Below are positions 5,897-10,677 of a stretch of DNA of 10,677 bases, piece by piece (the stretch's first letter is position 1; every line of letters begins with the position of its first letter). Under the pieces are notes generated by a model. It made no database searches. It was not told the DNA's origin and was given only the letters and a program-made list of their open reading frames with translations. The position numbers and the translations under genes were made by a program. Origin of the DNA: Candidatus Hydrogenedentota bacterium (GTDB lineage Bacteria; Hydrogenedentota; Hydrogenedentia; Hydrogenedentales; SLHB01); the NCBI GenBank assembly GCA_003557825.1, contig PWNM01000389.1, forward strand, positions 1-10,677, in the 5' to 3' direction.

Positions 5897-8105
5897 TTGG
5901 AATGCTGCGATCCTGTAATAGCCGTAAGGCATTGGCGATGACCGCGAGCGATGCGCCCATATCTGCTGCGATGGCGGCCCATAACGAAGCCATGCCCACC
6001 ATGGTAAGTCCCAGAAACACTACTTTGAGACCAAGGGCGACCGTGATATTCTGTTTGATGATGGCTAATGTGCGACGGGAGTGACGAATTAGCCATGGAA
6101 TTCGGCTGAGTTCGTCAGCCATAAGGGCGATGTCGGCCGTCTCGATAGCGGCGTCTGTACCAGCTGCGCCCATGGCGATACCCAATGACGAGGCGCTTAA
6201 TGCCGGAGCATCGTTGACGCCATCGCCCACCATAGCAACCCGGCCAAAACGGCGCACAAGTGACCTGACGGCGTCGGCCTTATCTTCCGGACGCAATTCG
6301 GCCATAGACTCGTCTATGCCCAACGCATCGCTCACAGCCCGCGCGGTCCCTTCATTGTCTCCGGTAAGCATGATGATGTGGTCAATACCAACAGCATGCA
6401 GGTCGTCAACAAAGGTGTTCACTCCGGGACGGATGCCATCGGCGAGGCTAATCAAACCGCATATATGGACATCATTCCCCACAATCACTACCGAATGGCC
6501 TGAGTCCTCCAAACTGGCCGCATATCGATGGAAATCTTCATCGGCGGGTGTTCCTTCTGGAATGATTCGGTGGCTGCCAATCCAAAAATCCCTGCCCTCG
6601 ATCACGCCATGCCCGCCTTCACCGGGTATTGCTCTGAAGCTTTCTGCCGGTGTCACAGTAATGCTTTGCTGTTTGGCTTCCTGCAAGATAGCCTCAGCCA
6701 AGGGGTGTTCGCTATGGCTTTCAAGGGCGGCTGCTCGGGCTAGCAATTCAGCGTCCGTGTGACCGTTCAAAGGCATCAGTTTCTGGACTTTTGGCTGTCC
6801 GAGGGTCAGTGTTCCGGTCTTGTCGATAGCCATGGCCTTTATTCGGGCTGGGGATTCGAGATGGATTCCCCCTTTGATCAATACCCCTGCCCGTGCGGCT
6901 GTTGCGAGTCCAGCCACAATGCTAACCGGCGTAGAAATCACCAGGGCACATGGGCATGCGATAACCAAGATGACTAGTCCGTTATAGAACCACTCCCCCC
7001 ATGGAGCGGCCCATACCAAAGGCGGTATGCAAACTATGGCCAACGCCAGGACCATCATCGCCGGGGTGTAATAACGAGCAAACTTCTCAACCCATTGCTC
7101 TGCGGGAGCGCGTCGGTTTCGGGCTTCCTCGACCATGTGGATGATGCGGGCAAGCGTGGTATCGTTTGCGGTGCGCGTTACCTCGAATTCAAAGGAACCG
7201 TCTATGTTTAGCGTTCCAGCGAATACTTCATCCCCTTGTGTTTTTGAAACAGGTAGCGATTCGCCTGTAATAGGAGCTTGATTGACTGTGGTGTTACCGT
7301 TTGTGACGATACCGTCCAGTGGTATCTTTTCGCTGGGCCGAACCACGACTGTGACGCCCATGGGAACCACGCCAACGGGCTTCTCGATAATGTCTCCATC
7401 CGAAGGACAACGATACCGCGCTGTGGCCGGAGCAAGTTCCATCAGAGAAGCGATAGCTCTCCGGGCCCGTCCCACGCTCCAGGACTCGAGTAACAAAGCA
7501 AGAGAAAACAGGAATGTTACCGTAGCGGCCTCAAACCATTCCCCAATTCCCAGCGCCCCTATGACAGCGATGGTCATCAAAAGATGCATATCGGGTCGAA
7601 CTCGGCGAGCCGCCCGAAGGGCTCGGGGAAAAATAAACCATCCACCAGCAATGGCTCCCAACACGCATAGTGCCGGCATGATAAGCTGGTCGACAGTTGA
7701 TTCTTCCGGGAGGCCGCCAGTCCATACCGCCGTGGTAAGTGCAAGGTACAGAATCAGGAACAAACCGTTCAGAGCACACATTAGTGCCCGGCCATGGCGT
7801 TCCCAAATACCTTCGCCATCATCTCCTACAGCCCTTGCCCATTGATCCCATGGAATTGCCTGCATACCGGTGGATGCGACCGCTCGCATGACAGCCTCTT
7901 CAGAGATCGTATCGGTATTTGCTTCGACGATCATCTTTCCGTCTAGCAAGTCGAACTGGAGGCAAGATTCAGCGTCGACCAAGCGGGACAGGGCGCTTTT
8001 CAGCTGCGAAATTTCCTCGGCGCAATCCATACCGCGGATTTTAAAGGTCATGCGATGTGTGGATTCCGAAGAGTATGAATCACTTGGATACTGTTGTTGA
8101 ACCAT
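5871..8105 (-). CDS. P1B-2-type heavy-metal (Zn/Cd/Pb) translocating ATPase
   Basis: This 744-residue inner-membrane pump uses ATP to export divalent soft metals and resembles ZntA/CadA. An N-terminal HMA domain (~18-80) carries GMDCAEE (25-31), with C28 where ZntA has CxxC. Membrane helices surround the actuator motif TGES (280-283). Next come the metal-site motif CPC (384-386), the phosphorylation motif DKTGT (D428), the HP motif SEHPLA (465-470), TGDN (581-584) and the hinge GDGVNDAPAL (627-636). In the last helices K694 and D715 (LGLKVVFL ... AADMGASL) correspond to the Lys/Asp pair that marks the Zn/Cd/Pb class rather than copper pumps. The ATG at 8105 has AAAGGTGA seven bases upstream. 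The gene is divergent from the sigma54 activator. No MerR- or ArsR-type regulator is visible nearby, so its control is unknown. Candidate symbols are zntA or cadA; substrate preference cannot be settled. Confidence 0.95.
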   Translation of the reverse strand: MVQQQYPSDSYSSESTHRMTFKIRGMDCAEEISQLKSALSRLVDAESCLQFDLLDGKMIVEANTDTISEEAVMRAVASTGMQAIPWDQWARAVGDDGEGIWERHGRALMCALNGLFLILYLALTTAVWTGGLPEESTVDQLIMPALCVLGAIAGGWFIFPRALRAARRVRPDMHLLMTIAVIGALGIGEWFEAATVTFLFSLALLLESWSVGRARRAIASLMELAPATARYRCPSDGDIIEKPVGVVPMGVTVVVRPSEKIPLDGIVTNGNTTVNQAPITGESLPVSKTQGDEVFAGTLNIDGSFEFEVTRTANDTTLARIIHMVEEARNRRAPAEQWVEKFARYYTPAMMVLALAIVCIPPLVWAAPWGEWFYNGLVILVIACPCALVISTPVSIVAGLATAARAGVLIKGGIHLESPARIKAMAIDKTGTLTLGQPKVQKLMPLNGHTDAELLARAAALESHSEHPLAEAILQEAKQQSITVTPAESFRAIPGEGGHGVIEGRDFWIGSHRIIPEGTPADEDFHRYAASLEDSGHSVVIVGNDVHICGLISLADGIRPGVNTFVDDLHAVGIDHIIMLTGDNEGTARAVSDALGIDESMAELRPEDKADAVRSLVRRFGRVAMVGDGVNDAPALSASSLGIAMGAAGTDAAIETADIALMADELSRIPWLIRHSRRTLAIIKQNITVALGLKVVFLGLTMVGMASLWAAIAADMGASLAVIANALRLLQDRSIPNINTPKST

Positions 8106-8128
8106 TATCAGTTCACCTTTTTATAATC

Positions 8129-8139
8129 CCCCTATGGGG
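8129..8139. repeat. Small dyad CCCC-TAT-GGGG between the divergent ATPase and activator genes
   Basis: A short perfect dyad lies 24 bases upstream of the ATPase ATG, just 5' of an AT-rich TTATAA (8121-8126) and the ribosome site. A similar CCCTATAGGG palindrome occurs at 9654-9663, in the other control region of this locus. Confidence 0.35.
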
Positions 8140-8167
8140 CGCTGTATGATGGCCGATCGAGTTTGCG

Positions 8168-8173
8168 TATAAT
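8168..8173 (+). promoter_or_regulatory. -10 box of the sigma54-activator gene promoter
   Basis: A perfect TATAAT lies 40 bases before the chosen ATG at 8214. No good -35 is seen at 16-18 bases (TATGAT at 8145-8150 is the 17-base option), so the promoter may be weak or depend on an activator. Its position argues against any translation start upstream of about 8180. Confidence 0.45.
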
Positions 8174-8213
8174 ATCATGCCAACATAATAATCAGATGCA
8201 AGGATTCCAGCCG

Positions 8214-9566
8214 ATGGAGACAGATCCAATACTACCGCTTTCTGAACGAGCGGATGAACAGCGACTGCACGAACTGATTCTCAACTCAGTGGCCGATGGC
8301 GTGTTCACCGTAGATCGAGACTGGCGGATCACCTCGTTTAACCGTGCCGCAGAATTGATTACAGGTGTTCAGCGAGACGAAGCCGTCGGTCATCGTTGTT
8401 GCGATGTGCTGCGAGCCGATATCTGCCGGCAAGCCTGTGCCCTACATCATACCATCGAAACAGGTCAGAATATCGTGGACATGCGCATTACCATACTGAA
8501 TACGGCGGGGGAACGTATTCCCGTCAGTATCAGTACAGCATTGCTTGTTGATGAGGATGGTCAGTTCCTGGGCGGCGTCGAGACCTTTCGAGACCTAACC
8601 ACTGTGGAACTGCTGCGCCAACGGCTAAACGACGATTATTCTTGGCACGACATCATCACAAAGAACCATGAGATGTTACGTATTTTGAGTATCCTGCCCG
8701 ATGTGGCCACAAGCGAGAGCTCGGTGCTCATCGAAGGTCCGAGCGGATCAGGTAAGGAATTGGTCGCACGGGCTATCCATGCCCTGAGTTCACGTAAAGA
8801 TGGACCTTTTATCGCAGTAAACTGCGGTGCATTACCCGACACCCTATTGGAATCGGAGCTATTTGGCTATCGGAAAGGAGCCTTTACCGACGCCAAACAG
8901 GATAAGCCCGGGCGGTTTGCGCGAGCGGAAGGAGGTACCCTATTCCTTGACGAAGTGGGCGATATTTCCCCGGCATTGCAGGTCAAACTCCTGCGCGTTC
9001 TTCAGGAAAAAGAATACGAGCCATTGGGTAGCCAACAGCCCGTATCGTCCAATGTCCGCATCGTCGCCGCTACCAACCGGCCGCTCCACGATCTTGTCCA
9101 ACAGGGTGGTTTTCGAGATGATCTATACTATCGGTTAAATGTGGTGCGGTTAGTCTTACCGCCTCTTTCACAACGTCGCGAAGACATTCCTTTGCTTGTT
9201 GAATCGTTCATAGACCGTTTCAACGCCGAAAAGGGTAAGATGATTGAGAGTATCGACGAGGAAGCCGTTTCCCTGATTATGGCATATGACTTTCCTGGAA
9301 ACGTGCGGGAACTTCAGAATGTAATCGAGCATGCCTTCGTCTTATGTCGTGGAGCTGTCTTGATGCCGGAGCATCTGCCGCCGGAAGTGCGTAAGAATAC
9401 GCCCTTGACCAACGAGAAGCCATCAAGCGCCATCGAGCAATCCGAAGCAAATATTATCCGGGAAATGCTGCAGCGGCATGACGGTAGCCGAAAGGCTACG
9501 GCGGAAGCCCTTGGGATGCACGTGACCACTTTGTGGCGCAAGATGAAACGCTATGGGATTTCATAG
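8214..9566 (+). CDS. PAS-domain sigma54-dependent transcriptional activator (bacterial enhancer-binding protein)
   Basis: This 450-residue regulator uses ATP to remodel RNA polymerase-sigma54 for transcription. An N-terminal PAS sensor (~17-125, ILNSVADGVFTVDRDWRITSFNRAAE) carries an unusual cysteine cluster C62, C63, C71 and C75 (HRCCDVLRADICRQACAL), which could bind a metal, Fe-S cluster or redox signal. The AAA+ core has Walker A GPSGSGKE (175-182), the sigma54 contact loop GAFTDA (222-227; GAFTGA is canonical), Walker B LFLDEVGD (243-250) and arginine-finger region FRDDLYYRLNV (300-310). A Fis-type helix-turn-helix closes it (422-450, GSRKATAEALGMHVTTLWRKMKRYGI). I chose the ATG at 8214 because AAGGA precedes it by nine bases and the promoter -10 at 8168 excludes the TTG at 8163; ATG at 8196 is the alternative. 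There is no receiver domain, so it is not a two-component response regulator. Its likely target is the sigma54 promoter just downstream. Confidence 0.93.
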   Translation: METDPILPLSERADEQRLHELILNSVADGVFTVDRDWRITSFNRAAELITGVQRDEAVGHRCCDVLRADICRQACALHHTIETGQNIVDMRITILNTAGERIPVSISTALLVDEDGQFLGGVETFRDLTTVELLRQRLNDDYSWHDIITKNHEMLRILSILPDVATSESSVLIEGPSGSGKELVARAIHALSSRKDGPFIAVNCGALPDTLLESELFGYRKGAFTDAKQDKPGRFARAEGGTLFLDEVGDISPALQVKLLRVLQEKEYEPLGSQQPVSSNVRIVAATNRPLHDLVQQGGFRDDLYYRLNVVRLVLPPLSQRREDIPLLVESFIDRFNAEKGKMIESIDEEAVSLIMAYDFPGNVRELQNVIEHAFVLCRGAVLMPEHLPPEVRKNTPLTNEKPSSAIEQSEANIIREMLQRHDGSRKATAEALGMHVTTLWRKMKRYGIS

Positions 9567-9606
9567 GCAATGTCGGATGCAAAGATGCAATAAATGCGGC
9601 GGTATG

Positions 9607-9633
9607 CATTGCGGTTACGCAATGTGAGCATTG
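9607..9633 (+). promoter_or_regulatory. Candidate upstream activator (enhancer) site for the sigma54 activator
   Basis: CATTGCG (9607-9613) and CGCAATG (9618-9624) form a perfect dyad with a 4-base spacer. It runs into a second dyad, CAATG-N4-CATTG (9620-9633), so three alternating pentamers follow one another. The centre is about 89 bases before the predicted transcription start, the usual distance for enhancer-binding-protein sites. Just upstream, GATGCAA is repeated directly at 9576-9582 and 9584-9590. Assignment to this regulator is an inference from position. Confidence 0.6.
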
Positions 9634-9653
9634 ATTATAAATGAATTTCCGTG

Positions 9654-9663
9654 CCCTATAGGG
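9654..9663. repeat. Perfect 10-base palindrome CCCTATAGGG
   Basis: It lies between the candidate enhancer and the sigma54 promoter and is followed by two more G. It resembles the CCCC-TAT-GGGG dyad at 8129-8139. It may be an accessory binding site, but a 10-base palindrome alone is weak evidence. Confidence 0.3.
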
Positions 9664-9682
9664 GGTCATGGCTGGCAACGGA

Positions 9683-9698
9683 TGGCATGCTTTCTGCT
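9683..9698 (+). promoter_or_regulatory. Sigma54 (-24/-12) promoter of the NifX-like gene
   Basis: TGGCATG-N4-CTGCT matches the sigma54 consensus TGGCACG-N4-TTGCW with the invariant GG (9684-9685) and GC (9696-9697) at the exact required spacing. Transcription would start near 9709, giving a ~15-base leader that contains the ribosome site AAGGAAAG (9713-9720) before the ATG at 9724. The sigma54 activator gene ends 117 bases upstream. Confidence 0.8.
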
Positions 9699-9723
9699 GC
9701 CTTTATTATCAAAAGGAAAGAAC

Positions 9724-10167
9724 ATGCATATCGGCATAGCGGTAGATAATGATTGGGTAGCGCCGCGTTTGGACTGTGCGGAAGGAATGATCCTTGCCGA
9801 GATTCGCGAGGGCGAAAGCAAACAATGTTCCTATATCTCTGTCTCGGTTCCCCAACCGTGGGCCTGGATTCGTGTCATAAACGATTCTGGCATCGAACAA
9901 TTTGTCTGTGGGGGGGTAGACCGAATGACCGCTATGCTGTTGGAGGAAACCGGAATTATGATTGTTTCATGGGTCACAGGGAAAGTGGATGCCGTGCTAG
10001 TGAGTCTGGCCGCCGGTACGCTTGAGCCCCACGCCATTCTCAACGAGCAAGGCGGAATCGAAGGACACTGGGCAGGCTGTCGTGGACGGGGTCATGGTTT
10101 GCGGCGACGCTGCGGACGCGGGCGGCCTTCTGATTGGATGCCCGGAAAATGGCCGAACCTCCGATAG
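9724..10167 (+). CDS. NifX/NifB-type dinitrogenase iron-molybdenum cofactor-binding-domain protein (ORP-like)
   Basis: This small cytoplasmic protein of 147 residues has the alpha/beta fold pattern of the NifX/NafY/orange-protein family, which carries metal-sulfur cofactors. Features are MHIGIAVDNDWVAPRLDCAEG at the N-terminus, the core GIEQFVCGGVDRMTAMLLEETGIMIVSWVTGKVDAVL (about 56-92) and AAGTLEP. The last ~30 residues are rich in Gly and Arg with two cysteines (C119 and C130: GCRGRGHGLRRRCGRGR). Such a tail is common in relatives sitting beside sigma54 activators, so I do not read it as a frameshift. Other cysteines are C18, C35 and C62. The ATG at 9724 has AAGGAAAG upstream and lies just after a sigma54 promoter; the frame is also open back to 9631, but that would include the promoter. 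No nif structural genes are present, so nitrogen fixation is not implied. The bound cofactor is unknown. Confidence 0.82.
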   Translation: MHIGIAVDNDWVAPRLDCAEGMILAEIREGESKQCSYISVSVPQPWAWIRVINDSGIEQFVCGGVDRMTAMLLEETGIMIVSWVTGKVDAVLVSLAAGTLEPHAILNEQGGIEGHWAGCRGRGHGLRRRCGRGRPSDWMPGKWPNLR

Positions 10168-10193
10168 GCGTGGCTCAGAATGGATCATAGTCA

Positions 10194-10202
10194 TGTTACA
10201 AT
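10194..10202 (+). promoter_or_regulatory. Possible extended -10 promoter for the radical SAM gene
   Basis: TG-T-TACAAT (10194-10202) is an extended -10 with five of six hexamer bases, about 55 bases before the ATG at 10258. No good -35 is seen. The gene may also be read through from the sigma54 promoter, since no terminator separates the two genes. Confidence 0.35.
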
Positions 10203-10257
10203 ACCCGTTCACATTACTTAATGTCGCCTATTCCCATCGACTTTTTTCTGGATGCCC

Positions 10258-10677
10258 ATGAATTCACCATATCGATATGTTTTTGGACCCGTGCTTTCGC
10301 GCCGTTTGGGGCGGTCGCTAGGAGTTGACCTGATCCCCTTCAAAACTTGCTCGTATGATTGCGCCTATTGCCAGCTTGGAGCAACTACGGCAAAGACCAT
10401 TCAGCGTGCGGATTTCGGAGCAACAAAACCGGCTCTTGAGGAGATCGAGCAAAAACTGGCAGCCGGGATGATCCCAGACTACATTACCTTGGCGGGCTCC
10501 GGTGAGCCGACGTTACATACTGGACTGGGTGATTTTGTCCAGAAAGTCAAAAGCCGATGGGGCGCCCCAGTGGCGGTTATCACAAATGGGTCCCTGCTTT
10601 GGGAACCCTCCGTACAGCATGAGGTTGCACAGGCCGATCTGGTTATGCCATCCCTTGATGCGGGTTCCGAGGCGGCC
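10258..10677 (+). CDS. Radical SAM protein, COG0731-like (N-terminal 140 residues; 3' end outside window)
   Basis: The visible part begins YRYVFGPVLSRRLGRSLGVDLIPFKTCSYDCAYCQLGATT. This is the signature of a radical SAM family (COG0731, distant from the tRNA wybutosine enzyme Taw1), with the [4Fe-4S]-binding CxxxCxxC at C31, C35 and C38. The second typical motif, AGSGEPTLH (79-87), belongs to the SAM-binding part, followed by VITNGSLL (107-114). The frame is open to the window end, with no stop. ATG at 10258 has a weak GGA five bases upstream; the in-frame ATG at 10252 is nearly as good. Members of this family are often found near NifX-like proteins and sigma54 activators, so a role in making or repairing the cofactor of the upstream protein, or in modifying a tRNA or peptide, is possible. 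The substrate is unknown. Confidence 0.9.
   Translation, partial: MNSPYRYVFGPVLSRRLGRSLGVDLIPFKTCSYDCAYCQLGATTAKTIQRADFGATKPALEEIEQKLAAGMIPDYITLAGSGEPTLHTGLGDFVQKVKSRWGAPVAVITNGSLLWEPSVQHEVAQADLVMPSLDAGSEAA

Noticed and set aside
5326..6096. 256-codon minus-strand open frame antisense to citrate synthase and overlapping the ATPase gene
   Set aside because: It is a shadow of two clearly real genes and has no recognisable domain.
8163..8213. Upstream TTG start (8163) for the sigma54 activator, adding 17 residues
   Set aside because: A TATAAT -10 box lies at 8168-8173, inside the extension, and no ribosome site precedes the TTG. AAGGA fits the ATG at 8214 better.
8194..8213. Possible minus-strand sigma54 promoter for the metal ATPase (CGG...TTGC element near the activator start)
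   Set aside because: The GG-to-GC spacing is one base too long, and sigma54 promoters do not tolerate this.
9631..9723. N-terminal extension of the NifX-like protein from 9631
   Set aside because: It would encode the sigma54 promoter, and the family N-terminus (HIGIAVDN) begins at 9724 behind a good ribosome site.
10022..10261. 79-codon open frame overlapping the end of the NifX-like gene, considered as a frameshifted continuation
   Set aside because: The NifX-like frame keeps the Gly/Arg/Cys tail typical of relatives, while the alternative frame shows no family pattern.

Overview
This is a bacterial chromosomal window with compact, mostly convergent or divergent genes. It holds eight protein genes (two cut by the window edges) and one tRNA gene. 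No IS element, CRISPR array, rRNA or phage gene was seen. The mix suggests a free-living, probably anaerobic or microaerophilic Gram-negative-type bacterium. The pointers are a MacB-like export permease, a sigma54 activator paired with a NifX/orange-protein-like cofactor protein, a COG0731-type radical SAM enzyme and a BNR_4 glycan-active-type propeller. BNR_4 proteins of this style are common in the Planctomycetes-Verrucomicrobia-Lentisphaerae group and in candidate phyla such as Hydrogenedentota. That placement is an inference and cannot be fixed from this window.

Left part (1-3833): the 3' end of a MacB/FtsX-type ABC permease; a secreted BNR_4 seven-bladed propeller protein with a candidate polysaccharide-lyase or glycosidase-like His/Arg/Tyr set; and, convergent with no base between the two stop codons, a full-length ComM/YifB AAA+ ATPase on the minus strand.

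Middle (3834-5826): a mostly non-coding stretch with a candidate comM promoter, a tRNA-Lys(UUU) gene with encoded CCA, its promoter and its terminator (all minus strand), then a complete citrate synthase gene on the plus strand with all active-site motifs.

Right part (5871-10677): a Zn/Cd/Pb-type P1B-2 ATPase (minus strand) is divergent from a PAS-domain sigma54 activator (plus strand). The activator is followed by a regulatory region that reads as a textbook sigma54 promoter: a -24/-12 element at 9683-9698, and about 65 bases upstream of it a compound CATTG/CAATG dyad that could be the activator site. This promoter faces a small NifX/NifB-family metal-cluster-binding protein with a Cys/Gly/Arg-rich tail, followed by a radical SAM gene that runs off the window. 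The layout resembles the anaerobe-specific orange-protein (ORP) neighbourhoods of Desulfovibrio, where a cognate sigma54 activator controls dinitrogenase-cofactor-like proteins. It is the most interesting part of the window: a self-contained regulator, enhancer, promoter and target module of unknown cofactor and unknown signal.
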